A DNA stretch of 64,000 nucleotides from Hugenholtzia roseola DSM 9546 (GCF_000422585.1 NZ_KE383884.1:1-64000); one strand, 5' to 3'. Positions 36,121 to 44,384 are shown, numbered from the stretch's first letter. Numbers and translations are program-made. The notes: generated by a model not told the origin, from the letters alone.

Positions 36121-37221
36121 ATGGCAATCAATTTCGCTTTGGCTTTGAATAAGCCACATAGAGATAATCACAAGAATTGGACAATTCAGCAAGGTGCGAA
36201 TTTGAAAAAACTCAGTGACAGATTTTTTACAAAAGATAATAACGGTGTAATAATCAAAAAGGAATTGGATAATTTCCCATTCCAAGGTGTTGATTTCGCT
36301 GCTCTCGAAAAGAAACAAGTAAGTGCCGTTAAATCCCTTTGCGGTGAAAAATATGGTTTTATAGACTTTGAACCCGATTGGCGTTTTGTCGTTGGTTTGG
36401 GAGGTGCTTCAGTCTATGAAACGAGTATCACCCTGCATCATATCTACGGTATTCCTTACATTCCCGCTACTTCCATCAAAGGAGTAGTGAGAAGTTGGTA
36501 TCTTTTGGATAACTACTATGATAAAAAACAGGAAATGGAGGGTTATGCCATTCAAGAAGACGAGGTTTTTTGTAGGACATTTGGCTGCCCCAAAGACTTA
36601 AAAGTTGGCGATAAGACTTTCAAATCTATTTTGAAACATAAAGGGGAAAGTAGTGAATTTGAAGGAAATATCATTTTCTTTGATGCTTTTCCTCTAACCG
36701 CTCCGAAACTCAAATTAGACATCATGACTCCACATTATCAACCTTATTATTCTGATAATGAAGGGAAAAAACCACCTGCTGACTATTATAGTCCCACTCC
36801 AATTCCTTTTCTGACCGTTGAAAAAACTGTATTTAGAATGTATTTTGGAGTCAAAAAAGAAGCGAATAAAGAGTTTGTGACCACTACTCGCAGTTGGCTC
36901 GAAAAGGCTTTAAACGAAAAAGGAATTGGCGCAAAGACAGCCGTTGGCTATGGTTATCAAAAAGTAGAAAAAATCGAAAAAGAAAGACCAAAAGAGCCAA
37001 CATCAGACAACTTTGAACCCCAAGAAGGAGCTGAACTAACTGTAAGGGTTGAACAACTTTCAGGAGGAGTACCACTAGCTGTGCTGCCTAAAAAAATGGA
37101 TTATAGAAAAATTGACAAAGCTCCTTCAGACATAAAAGTAGGAGATAAAGTCAAGGTTAAATGCAGGATGAACGCAAAAGGAAAGTTTGATTATTTTATA
37201 TTTATCTCCAAAGAAACTTAG
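36121..37221 (+). CDS. cmr6: Cmr6 RAMP protein with C-terminal OB-like extension (module 2)
   Basis: Cmr6 of module 2, 366 residues. The RAMP core starts close to the N-terminus (ALNKPHRDN) and includes VGLGGASVYETSITLHHIY and IPYIPATSIKGVVRSW, finishing with GIGAKTAVGYGYQ near residue 279. After a linker rich in Lys, Glu and Pro, the last 70 residues form an added domain (GAELTVRVEQLSGG... VGDKVKVKCRMNAKGKFDYF) with the look of a small OB or S1-like beta barrel. Module 1 Cmr6 has its OB-like domain at the N-terminus instead. An identical 30-bp segment is shared with module 1 (36928-36957). Confidence 0.92.
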   Translation: MAINFALALNKPHRDNHKNWTIQQGANLKKLSDRFFTKDNNGVIIKKELDNFPFQGVDFAALEKKQVSAVKSLCGEKYGFIDFEPDWRFVVGLGGASVYETSITLHHIYGIPYIPATSIKGVVRSWYLLDNYYDKKQEMEGYAIQEDEVFCRTFGCPKDLKVGDKTFKSILKHKGESSEFEGNIIFFDAFPLTAPKLKLDIMTPHYQPYYSDNEGKKPPADYYSPTPIPFLTVEKTVFRMYFGVKKEANKEFVTTTRSWLEKALNEKGIGAKTAVGYGYQKVEKIEKERPKEPTSDNFEPQEGAELTVRVEQLSGGVPLAVLPKKMDYRKIDKAPSDIKVGDKVKVKCRMNAKGKFDYFIFISKET

Positions 37222-37231
37222 TAAAACTTAG

Positions 37232-37251
37232 CCTACGGTTTTAACCGTGGG
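37232..37251. repeat. REP-like palindrome between cmr6 and csx20
   Basis: CCTACGGTTTTAACCGTGGG, a palindrome of the same family with one mispair, lies 11 bp after the cmr6 stop and 17 bp before csx20. Confidence 0.75.
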
Positions 37252-37267
37252 CTTTAAAAACTAACCC

Positions 37268-37657
37268 ATGACCCTCCACCTCCTTTTTTCCCATGCCCTT
37301 ACTGTCGAGCAGGTTTCGGACGCACGAAATAGCTTGGGCGTGGGGCAGATAGAAACGCTGCCTGCCGACTTGCAGGTGCTTTTTAGCAATGTCCCGCCCG
37401 ATTTGGAAAGTTTGCAAGCCTATGCCGAGCCGCTTTTGGCGCATATCCGAAACCACACCCAAGTAGGCGACTACCTACTTATCCAAGGCGATTTCGGCAT
37501 GACAACCCTGCTGGTGAGCTACTGCCTCAAAAATGGCAGAATCCCCCTTTATGCCACCACCGAAAGGCAGTCGATAGATGAAGTACAACCCGATGGCAGC
37601 ATCAAGACGCAACGCATCTTCCGCCACAAAAGGTTTAGAAAATATGAGGCTTTTTAA
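37268..37657 (+). CDS. csx20: CRISPR-associated protein Csx20, probable ring nuclease
   Basis: A 129-residue protein matching the Csx20 family as I know it: [20 protein letters not shown] at the N-terminus, then [34 protein letters not shown] (about residues 72-91) and RFRKY at the end. Csx20 is found beside type III systems and has been predicted or reported to bind or cleave cyclic oligoadenylate, which would switch off CARF effectors. The small Rossmann-like pattern fits a CARF-related fold. It is the last gene of module 2, followed by a terminator. Its base composition is higher in GC than that of the cmr2-cmr6 genes before it. Confidence 0.82.
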   Translation: MTLHLLFSHALTVEQVSDARNSLGVGQIETLPADLQVLFSNVPPDLESLQAYAEPLLAHIRNHTQVGDYLLIQGDFGMTTLLVSYCLKNGRIPLYATTERQSIDEVQPDGSIKTQRIFRHKRFRKYEAF

Positions 37658-37675
37658 AAAAGCCTATTCAAAATC

Positions 37676-37710
37676 AAAAGTCTTTGTCCGCACAAAGGCT
37701 TTTCTTTTTT
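37676..37710 (+). terminator. Rho-independent terminator of the cmr operon
   Basis: A 12-bp stem with one wobble pair (AAAAGTCTTTGT / ACAAAGGCTTTT), loop CCGC, then C and six T residues, 19 bp after csx20. A second palindrome, AGGCTTTTTAAAAAAGCCT (37647-37665), overlaps the csx20 stop. Confidence 0.8.
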
Positions 37711-37739
37711 AGCCGCAAAGGGCGCAAAAAAAAGAGGCA

Positions 37740-37771
37740 TTTGGCAAAATCGCTTTTTTTCAATATTTTTG
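37740..37771 (+). promoter_or_regulatory. kbl promoter
   Basis: TTTG (37740-37743), 20 bp, and a perfect TATTTTTG (37764-37771). Transcription should start near 37778. This excludes a start at 37684 and fits the ATG at 37813. Confidence 0.7.
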
Positions 37772-37812
37772 AGCCAGAGAAATCATTTGCTCACTTTGCC
37801 CAAACCTTTCCT

Positions 37813-39000
37813 ATGGATACCTTACAGCCTTTCCTAACCCAAGAAATAGAAGACCTCAAACAAGCAGGACTCTACAAAAAAGAACGCATCATCACAACCC
37901 CACAAGCCGCCGACATCAAGACCACCGACGGCAAAGAAGTTATCAATTTTTGTGCAAACAACTATTTGGGGCTTTCCTCACACCCCAAAGTCATCGAAGC
38001 CGCCCACCGCGCCCTCGATACACACGGATTCGGACTTTCCTCCGTGCGCTTTATCTGCGGCACACAGGATATTCACAAAGAACTCGAAAGCCGTATCGCC
38101 CGCTTTTTGGGTATGGAAGATGCCATTCTCTACGCCGCCGCCTTCGATGCCAACGGCGGACTCTTTGAGCCTCTCTTTGGCGAAGACGACGCTATCATCT
38201 CCGACGAACTCAACCACGCCTCTATCATCGATGGCATCAGACTTTGTAAAGCCAAGCGTTTCCGATACAAACACAACGATATGGCAGATTTGGAAGCCCA
38301 ACTCCAAGCCGCACAAAGTGCCAAACAGCGTGTTATCGTTACTGACGGCGTATTTTCTATGGACGGCACGATTGCACAATTAGACAAAATTACCGCCTTA
38401 GCCGAAAAATACAACGCCTTAGTGATGATGGACGAATGTCATGCCTCTGGTTTTATGGGAAAAACAGGCAGAGGAACGCACCAACACCACAACGTAATGG
38501 GCAAAATTGACATCATTACAGGCACTTTCGGAAAGGCATTAGGTGGGGCTTCGGGTGGCTTTACGGCTGCTAAAAAAGAAGTTGTAGAAATTTTGCGCCA
38601 ACGCTCACGCCCTTATCTTTTCTCTAATACCCTTGCCCCTGCTATCGTTGGTGCTTCTATTGCCGTATTAGACCTTTTAGAAGAAAGTACAGATTTGCGC
38701 GATAAATTAGAACAAAATACAAAGTATTTTCGAAAAGAAATGACTGCCGCAGGTTTTGATATTCTAAAAGCCGAACACCCCATTGTGCCTGTTATGCTCT
38801 ATGAAGCACCCTTAGCACAACAGTTTGCCGACCGCCTCCTCGAAGAGGGCATCTATGTTATCGGTTTCTTCTATCCTGTCGTACCCAAAGGCAGAGCGCG
38901 AATCAGGGTACAAATTTCGGCAGGACACGAGCAGCACCATCTGGAAAAAGCCGTCGCCGCCTTTACAAAAGTAGGAAAAGAGTTGGGCGTGATACAATAA
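37813..39000 (+). CDS. kbl: Glycine C-acetyltransferase (2-amino-3-ketobutyrate CoA ligase)
   Basis: A 395-residue PLP enzyme of the alpha-oxoamine synthase family. It joins acetyl-CoA and glycine to 2-amino-3-oxobutyrate or runs in reverse in threonine breakdown. The catalytic lysine is in [12 protein letters not shown] (about residues 241-252). Other family marks are [14 protein letters not shown] (about 43-56), the [16 protein letters not shown] block near 213, and DGVFSMDGT near 180. The start at 37813 gives normal length and is supported by the promoter just upstream. It marks the return to ordinary chromosomal genes after the CRISPR locus. Confidence 0.93.
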   Translation: MDTLQPFLTQEIEDLKQAGLYKKERIITTPQAADIKTTDGKEVINFCANNYLGLSSHPKVIEAAHRALDTHGFGLSSVRFICGTQDIHKELESRIARFLGMEDAILYAAAFDANGGLFEPLFGEDDAIISDELNHASIIDGIRLCKAKRFRYKHNDMADLEAQLQAAQSAKQRVIVTDGVFSMDGTIAQLDKITALAEKYNALVMMDECHASGFMGKTGRGTHQHHNVMGKIDIITGTFGKALGGASGGFTAAKKEVVEILRQRSRPYLFSNTLAPAIVGASIAVLDLLEESTDLRDKLEQNTKYFRKEMTAAGFDILKAEHPIVPVMLYEAPLAQQFADRLLEEGIYVIGFFYPVVPKGRARIRVQISAGHEQHHLEKAVAAFTKVGKELGVIQ

Positions 39001-39511
39001 AGCCTATTTCTGTGCTTTTTCAAAACTTTCGTTGTGCCAAAAGGCGGTTTCACAAACTCAAATGCCTTTTTCATAAAAAACAAAAAATGCCGATTCCTTT
39101 TTTCAATAGCTTTGTATCATAGAGAGCGGACAAGAGTCCCACTTTTAGCGTTCTGCGCACCACCAAAGGCGCAACCTCTCGCAAGCTGTGTAGTGAGTAT
39201 GTTTGTCGATTTGTTTCAAATCAGATACAACATATTTTGGAAAAAGGAGCAATAAACCAATACCAAACAAGCCTTCTCGTATCGAGGAGGCTTGTTTTTT
39301 TTGTATCTATAACCTTTTTCCGAAGCAATAAAAGTCCCCAAAGGCAAAAATGCGCCCAAAAATGACTCTATTTCAGATAAAATCACACTAAAAGGCAGCC
39401 TACATTTGCGTTTCTACGATAGTTTAGATAACTTAGAAACGCTTGAGAAAAATGCACTCGAAGCAACCTTAGTAAAATATTACAAAACAATATACTATTT
39501 AACACAAAAAA
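39001..39511. other. Intergenic region with promoter, terminator and gene remnant
   Basis: About 510 bp without an intact gene. It holds a -7 promoter box (39107-39114), a strong terminator (39266-39302) and an open frame without a start (39313-39581). The first two bracket a candidate small RNA, described separately. Confidence 0.5.
39107..39302 (+). ncRNA. Candidate small RNA of about 180 nt
   Basis: A perfect -7 box TAGCTTTG (39107-39114) predicts a transcript from about 39120. A rho-independent terminator (39266-39302: 14-bp stem AACAAGCCTTCTCG with one wobble, then eight T residues) would end it. No convincing coding frame lies between. The family is not recognised: no tmRNA, SRP or RNase P signatures were seen. 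No good -33 box was found, so this is tentative; the terminator alone could serve kbl. Confidence 0.3.
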
Positions 39512-39581
39512 ATGAAAAAAAATATATTATACATGCTTATTTTTATTTTACTGCCAACCTATGCGGCATACTCTCAAAATA
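39313..39581 (+). pseudogene. Possible gene remnant without start codon
   Basis: An open frame of about 89 codons follows a TAA directly. Its first 55 residues look protein-like (PFSEAIKVPKGKNAP, SDKITLKGSLHLRFYDSLD, LEKNALEATLVKYY) in composition. There is no usable start, and the tail runs out of frame into the gene at 39512. It could be the 3' part of a gene lost by deletion. The family is unknown. Confidence 0.3.
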
Positions 39582-40231
39582 ATATAAAATGGGAACTAAA
39601 TTTAATCAATAATAAAAGAAACATATTTCATATAAAAAGTAATCTAAGCTCTGATATAGAGGATACTATTTTTTTTGACTTGCGAACTTTATCTGCTCAT
39701 TACTCTAGCTCTTTAGTAAACAGTGAGAATATAGACTACTTTGCTTATCCAGAAGATTATATTAAATACACGTTTGAAGACAATATAAATTTAGATAGTA
39801 TCATATTAAAAAATATACTTTATCCAATCATAATTATAGAAGACGAAAATAATAACTTTAAATATATATATAATAATATTTGTAAAAATTTTACAAATAA
39901 AATACCAAAATATCCAACAAATTATGAATTTTCTAATTGTCAATTTGTAGTATTTAAAAAAGACAATAAATTTTGCAAAATACACAACTTATTTTTTCAT
40001 AAAAAACATTTAAAGGTAACTAATAAATCTAAAAAAGTTAGATTTAGATACTATTATGCGAATTTGAATGAATTGAAAATTTTGGACTCTAATAAACCAA
40101 CACGAACCTCATTTTTAGGTATCAGTCTTTTTAGTATAGATGATTATAGCTTATGTGATTCAAATTTTATAAATAATTTATCTAACATAGATTCGTTTTA
40201 CATTATATCAAACTGGATAAATTTGCAATAG
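39512..40231 (+). CDS. AT-rich orphan secreted protein
   Basis: A 239-residue protein I do not recognise. A signal peptide covers residues 1-21 (MKKNILYMLIFILLPTYAAYS). The mature part is rich in Asn, Ile, Lys, Tyr and Phe, with a basic FHKKHLKVTNKSKKVRFRYYY segment broken over about residues 157-177. The codons are strongly AT-biased (runs such as ATATATATAATAATATT), unlike every neighbour, which points to recent acquisition or to a fast-evolving lineage-specific gene. It lies between the CRISPR locus with kbl and the TPR/SpoIIE gene, next to a gene remnant and a decayed REP-like palindrome, so the spot appears recombinationally active. Confidence 0.6.
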   Translation: MKKNILYMLIFILLPTYAAYSQNNIKWELNLINNKRNIFHIKSNLSSDIEDTIFFDLRTLSAHYSSSLVNSENIDYFAYPEDYIKYTFEDNINLDSIILKNILYPIIIIEDENNNFKYIYNNICKNFTNKIPKYPTNYEFSNCQFVVFKKDNKFCKIHNLFFHKKHLKVTNKSKKVRFRYYYANLNELKILDSNKPTRTSFLGISLFSIDDYSLCDSNFINNLSNIDSFYIISNWINLQ

Positions 40232-40288
40232 TATGTATAATTAGTTTGTAAAAAATAGGATTGAATTTAGACAGTTAGCCGAGAAAAA

Positions 40289-40310
40289 CCCACGACGAAT
40301 TTAATTGTGG
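40289..40310. repeat. Decayed REP-like palindrome
   Basis: CCCACGACGAATTTAATTGTGG keeps the CCCACGA...GTGG core with mismatches. It is the most distal member of the family found in this window. Confidence 0.5.
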
Positions 40311-40360
40311 CACTTTTAACGCTACAGCCCCAACAAAGCCCTATAAAAATCAGAACAAAA

Positions 40361-42985
40361 CTATCCTACCCGAAAACCGATAACCAATATATCATCTACT
40401 TGTTCGTGTTTCTTTCCTTGCCACTCTTTTAGACGCTTGCCCAATTCCTCTTTTTGAGCAGAGAAAGGCTTAGTGGAAACTTCGAGGAGCAACTCTTTAA
40501 AGTTTTTGACCATAAATTTTTTGCCTGCCTGCCCGCCGAATTGGTCTTGATAACCGTCTGAAAAGATATAAAAAATTTCGTCCCCTTCTATTTCTAAGCT
40601 ATGTGTCGTAAAATTGGTGTCGCCATAAATTTGCGTTTCGCCACCGATAGGCATTTTATCTGCCTTAATTTGGTGCAACGCGCCCTCTTTTACATAAAAA
40701 AGCGGATTTTTTGCTCCTGCATAATGCAATATAGGTTTGGATTTTTCTTTTGTTTTTGAATCGGTTTCGGTAGCCTCTTCTACTATTTTTTCTATCACAC
40801 AAAGGGCTAAGTCCATGCCATCGCGGTTGGCAGTGTATTCCTGTTTGAGCGTAGATTTAACACCTGCATCTAAACGGTTCAGAATTTCGCCAGCTTCGGT
40901 AATTTTGCGGACATTGACAATTTCATTGAGCAAATCATTGCCAATCAAAGACATAAACGCACCGGGTACGCCATGTCCTGTGCAATCTACCGCCGCAATG
41001 ATTTTGTAGTTGATATTTTGTTTTTGTACTTCGGCAAACCAATAAAAATCGCCCGAAACGACATCGCGCGGCAGAAAAAAGATAAAAGCCGAATGGAAGT
41101 GCTGTATAATTTGGCTTTCGGGAAGTAAAATTGAGCGTTGAATCCGCTCTGCATAGTTAATACTATCAGTTACTTTGGTATAAAGTTCATTGAGTTCTTC
41201 ATTCTTTTTAGAAATAGAGTCGCGCTGACTTTGGATTTCTTCGGTTTGCTGCTCCAATTCTACGTTTTTATACAAAATTTGCTCCTTCTGATAGGCTAAC
41301 TCTTTGTTTTTCCTTTGCACCCAAAAAAGCCCCAATACCACCAAAATCACCACTAAAAGAGCCAAAGCAAGCAAGACGCGCACGACAAAATTTCGCTCCT
41401 CCTGCTCTTTGAGTTTTTCGGTTTGAAGTAGGCTATTTTCTTCTGCCAATTTTTTCTGCGATTCTATCATCTGAATTTCCTTATCTTTAGCCTGTTTTTC
41501 TAAATTACTTTTGGCTAATTCTAAGGCTTGTAATTCTTTCTGCTTTTGTAGGTCGGCAAGCTCTCGCGCCGATTTTTCTGCCTGCAACTGCTGATTGGCT
41601 ATCAAAAGTGCCTGTTTGTTGCGTTCTTGTTCAAGCCGCTCTTGGGCAAGGGTAGCCTTTTGTAGGTTCTGCTCACTCTGCAAACGCGCCAATTCCTGAT
41701 TGCGAGCCTCTAAGGTCAGTGCTTGTTCGCGCAAAGCGGCATCTTTCAATTCTTGGTCTACTAAAAGCAAACTCATCTCTTTTTCGGTGCGCTCTATCAA
41801 AAATTGCTGCTGCAAAAGTTCTTGTTGCTTCAAACGCTCCTGCAAAAGAAGCGAATCGCGCAGGGTCAGATAAGATTTGTAATAATCTAAGGCTTTTTCG
41901 TAATTATCGGCTTCCTGCTCTATTTCCGAAGCCGTCAGGTAGGTATTCTGCAAAATAAGGTCTTGCTTGCGTGCCTTAGCCAAACTTTGCGCCATTTCGT
42001 TGTAAAGACGGGCATTGTAAAAATCGCCCACCTGAAAATAAATCGCCGCCAAAAGGTCGTAGATACGCGCCAATTCGATTTGCTGATTGCCTTTTTCTGC
42101 AATGCGCATGGCATCAGAGGCATATTTAAGTGCCATTTCCTGATTGTTCAGGTTTTGGTAGATAATTGCAATATTAGTAAGCGTAATCAGGTCGTCGCCT
42201 TTTTTAAGTTTTCTTTCTAATTTGGCACATTCCAAAAAATAATTCAAAGCGACTTGATTATTGCCTAAAAATTTGTGTGTATATCCCAAATTATTTAAAG
42301 ACACTGAAACGGCTACCGAATCGCCCAAGTTTCGATTGATGTTTAAAATTTCTTCGTTGTAGGGCAGTGTTTTTTCATAAATGCCCTGCGCCTGATAGGA
42401 ATTGATAAGTTGAGTCAGGGTCTGGATACGCGCGTATGGTTTTTCTTGGGCGGGCAGAAAACCCAAAACATGCTGGTAGGCAGCGATAGCGCGTTCATAG
42501 TCCTTTTGCAGGAAAAGGGATTGCCCCAAATTAAGTGTTAGGCTAATTTCCTGTTGTGAGCCTTCTTTTCGGGGGAGATATTCTTGGGCTTTGGTAAAAT
42601 ACTCGATGGCTTTTTCGTGCAATCTACCCTTTTGATAAACCAAGCCAATTTCATAGTAAAGGTCAAAAATAAGTTCTTTATTTTGACTTTTATTTGCCAT
42701 CTGCAAAGCCTGTAAATAGCCGCGCAAAGCCCCAACAAGCTGCCCTTCGCTATTTTCGTATCGCGCCATACGCATCAGGCTATCCAAACTTTTCTGTGCC
42801 TGATTCTGTTTTTGTGCCTGCAAATCAGACCCCAAAAAGAAAAGGACGCAGGCAAAAAGAAGGGGCAAGCGTTTTACGGTTGTTGTAAAAAAACGGTTGT
42901 CCTCTTTTTGAGTGAAAAGATTAGATAAAAATTTCGTTTTGAAGGGCGAAAATTGCACCCAAGAAAACTTTTCAAAACGCCTCAT
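40361..42985 (-). CDS. TPR sensor protein with SpoIIE/PP2C phosphatase domain
   Basis: An 874-residue signalling protein. The ATG at 42985 is preferred over a TTG at 43030, which would leave only 7 bases after the predicted transcription start. A hydrophobic leader (RLPLLFACVLFFLGSDLQAQ) precedes about seven TPR units (residues 60-370) in the periplasm. A long coiled coil (about 375-530) rich in Gln, Glu and Leu comes next, followed by one membrane helix (VRVLLALALLVVILVVLGLF) and a second short coiled coil. The C-terminal SpoIIE domain has DVVSGDFYWF and AVDCTGHGVPGAFMSLIG, which carry metal-binding aspartates. It probably dephosphorylates an anti-sigma antagonist or a similar regulator in response to an envelope signal. 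Confidence 0.88.
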   Translation of the reverse strand: MRRFEKFSWVQFSPFKTKFLSNLFTQKEDNRFFTTTVKRLPLLFACVLFFLGSDLQAQKQNQAQKSLDSLMRMARYENSEGQLVGALRGYLQALQMANKSQNKELIFDLYYEIGLVYQKGRLHEKAIEYFTKAQEYLPRKEGSQQEISLTLNLGQSLFLQKDYERAIAAYQHVLGFLPAQEKPYARIQTLTQLINSYQAQGIYEKTLPYNEEILNINRNLGDSVAVSVSLNNLGYTHKFLGNNQVALNYFLECAKLERKLKKGDDLITLTNIAIIYQNLNNQEMALKYASDAMRIAEKGNQQIELARIYDLLAAIYFQVGDFYNARLYNEMAQSLAKARKQDLILQNTYLTASEIEQEADNYEKALDYYKSYLTLRDSLLLQERLKQQELLQQQFLIERTEKEMSLLLVDQELKDAALREQALTLEARNQELARLQSEQNLQKATLAQERLEQERNKQALLIANQQLQAEKSARELADLQKQKELQALELAKSNLEKQAKDKEIQMIESQKKLAEENSLLQTEKLKEQEERNFVVRVLLALALLVVILVVLGLFWVQRKNKELAYQKEQILYKNVELEQQTEEIQSQRDSISKKNEELNELYTKVTDSINYAERIQRSILLPESQIIQHFHSAFIFFLPRDVVSGDFYWFAEVQKQNINYKIIAAVDCTGHGVPGAFMSLIGNDLLNEIVNVRKITEAGEILNRLDAGVKSTLKQEYTANRDGMDLALCVIEKIVEEATETDSKTKEKSKPILHYAGAKNPLFYVKEGALHQIKADKMPIGGETQIYGDTNFTTHSLEIEGDEIFYIFSDGYQDQFGGQAGKKFMVKNFKELLLEVSTKPFSAQKEELGKRLKEWQGKKHEQVDDILVIGFRVG

Positions 42986-43043
42986 GCAGCGGTGTGTTAT
43001 TGGTAGAAGGGTAAAAATAAGGAGGGGCAATAGGTTGGAAAAC

Positions 43044-43074
43044 CAAATTTAAACAAAAAATCCTATCCTGCAAA
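43044..43074 (-). promoter_or_regulatory. Promoter of the TPR/SpoIIE gene
   Basis: On the minus strand TTTG (43074-43071), 19 bp, and the perfect TAAATTTG (43051-43044). The transcription start near 43037 supports translation from 42985. Confidence 0.6.
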
Positions 43075-43238
43075 TGCCTTTGTCGAAGTTTGGCAAGGCT
43101 TTGCTTGTCATGATGCAAAAAAGACGAAAAATGTTGCACCTACCCCTATTTTGACTTCTCTTTCCGCTGCTATTGGAGCCGTATTTTTATTTTTTTAGGA
43201 AATTATCAAAAGACGCGCTGTATTTTTTGCACACAAAG

Positions 43239-43270
43239 TTTGTAGGATTTAGCAGAAATGCCTATTTTTA
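43239..43270 (+). promoter_or_regulatory. Candidate promoter of the membrane-anchored unknown
   Basis: TTTG (43239-43242) is followed after 20 bp by TATTTTTA (43263-43270), one mismatch from TAnnTTTG. Confidence 0.4.
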
Positions 43271-43330
43271 GGTTGATTTTGCTTGGCAGCCGCTACCTTT
43301 CTTTATTTTCCGATTCAAAACCGCTCTTTT

Positions 43331-43906
43331 ATGTTGCCTTTTCTGATTCTAACTACTTTTTTGGTTATTTTCGTTGTCTTTATTATCCAAATTTATCGCA
43401 GATTCAAAGCCTTAGAAGAAAAGCCAGAGCGCAATATTGCCCTGCCGCGTCCTGCCATCGAGCGCACTCAACCGACGGAAAGGGCTGCCCCTATGCGCAA
43501 TTTCGCCCCCCAAGAGGATTTCGACCTCCTACCCGAAGAGGAAGAAGTAGAGCCTGTGAAGCTCGAAGTGAAATTACGAGAATGGCTCAAACCCTTTGAA
43601 CGCCCCAAACCCATTGTAGAAGATAGAAAAGAATTGCCTTTGCGCAAACAGTTTGCGATTGAAAAGATGAACGACCCACATCAATACAATAGCAAGTCTA
43701 TCCCTAAAAATCTCAATAAAGATGGCAGTCAGGAAAAGGTATTGAAAAAAGTGGTGAAAAATTTAAACAAAAACAAGAAAAGCAGGCGTTTCAAAGAATA
43801 TGCTTTGCCTAAAAACAAGAGCCACAACACGCGCATTTTTAGCAATTTAGATGATGCCAAACGCGCCCTTATTGGTTCGGAAGTATTTAATAGGAAATAT
43901 TTTTAG
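43331..43906 (+). CDS. Membrane-anchored protein of unknown function
   Basis: A 191-residue protein not recognised. The ATG at 43331 places a single membrane helix at the N-terminus (MLPFLILTTFLVIFVVFIIQ); a frame from 43283 would bury it. The cytoplasmic remainder is highly charged. An acidic proline-rich stretch (DFDLLPEEEEVEPV) is followed by a strongly basic C-terminal half (KKVVKNLNKNKKSRRFKEY) that may bind nucleic acid or phospholipid. No family is assigned. The last 40 residues resemble a folded tail (FSNLDDAKRALIGSEVFNRKYF broken in two halves). Confidence 0.6.
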   Translation: MLPFLILTTFLVIFVVFIIQIYRRFKALEEKPERNIALPRPAIERTQPTERAAPMRNFAPQEDFDLLPEEEEVEPVKLEVKLREWLKPFERPKPIVEDRKELPLRKQFAIEKMNDPHQYNSKSIPKNLNKDGSQEKVLKKVVKNLNKNKKSRRFKEYALPKNKSHNTRIFSNLDDAKRALIGSEVFNRKYF

Positions 43907-43988
43907 ACAAATTTCTGAAATGCACTTTAAATACATTTCATTCGCTTTGTTTTTAATCTTATCTTAACCAAAAATTACGACACAAGCC

Positions 43989-44384
43989 ATGTCAAAACTT
44001 GCCCATCTGACCGAAACCCAAGCCACGCTCAAAGCCCTCGCCACGCAGGAGCAGCGTCTTGCCTATTTTATGGAGTTGCAGCATCTACCAAACCGCTTTA
44101 CCTACCTGCAAGCCAGCGTCTTGCCTGACGGCACTTATGGGCAGCAGGTTCGACTTTACATAGAGGTAGAAGAAGTTTATTTTACCTTACTTTTTACAAT
44201 TCGTCAGAAAAAAGGCGTGAACAAGGTGCTACAAAAAATCTGCAAGCAAGGTTGGAAATACATCAATAAGGCAGCAGACGAAATTTTGGTAGATTTCATA
44301 GAGGCAAAAGACCCCAAAGAGGTGCTAACAGCCTACAAAGGCTCGCTCGAAGAAGTCTGCAAGCAAAATAATAATTGGAAATAG
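43989..44384 (+). CDS. Small conserved-looking protein of unknown function
   Basis: A 131-residue cytoplasmic protein, not recognised. It has no signal peptide or membrane helix. The sequence reads as a compact alpha/beta domain with alternating strands (RLYIEVEEVYFTLLFTIR) and helices. Codon use matches the neighbours, so it is probably a real gene. It lies 82 bp after the membrane-anchored unknown and 47 bp before queG on the same strand, so it may be co-transcribed with queG. A role in tRNA modification is not supported by the sequence itself. Confidence 0.6.
   Translation: MSKLAHLTETQATLKALATQEQRLAYFMELQHLPNRFTYLQASVLPDGTYGQQVRLYIEVEEVYFTLLFTIRQKKGVNKVLQKICKQGWKYINKAADEILVDFIEAKDPKEVLTAYKGSLEEVCKQNNNWK

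Larger units (their letters stand above)
42986..43330. other. Intergenic region between divergent genes
   Basis: About 345 bp between the SpoIIE gene and the membrane-anchored unknown. Apart from the two promoters listed separately, I see no gene, RNA or repeat. Confidence 0.5.

Noticed and set aside
36121-36360. Frame disruption at the start of cmr6 in module 2
   Set aside because: The N-terminus is different from that of module 1 but reads continuously and has the conserved NKPHR motif; it is divergence, not a frameshift.
39034-39255. Open frame of 73 codons after kbl
   Set aside because: It has no recognisable features and covers the predicted promoter and small RNA region.
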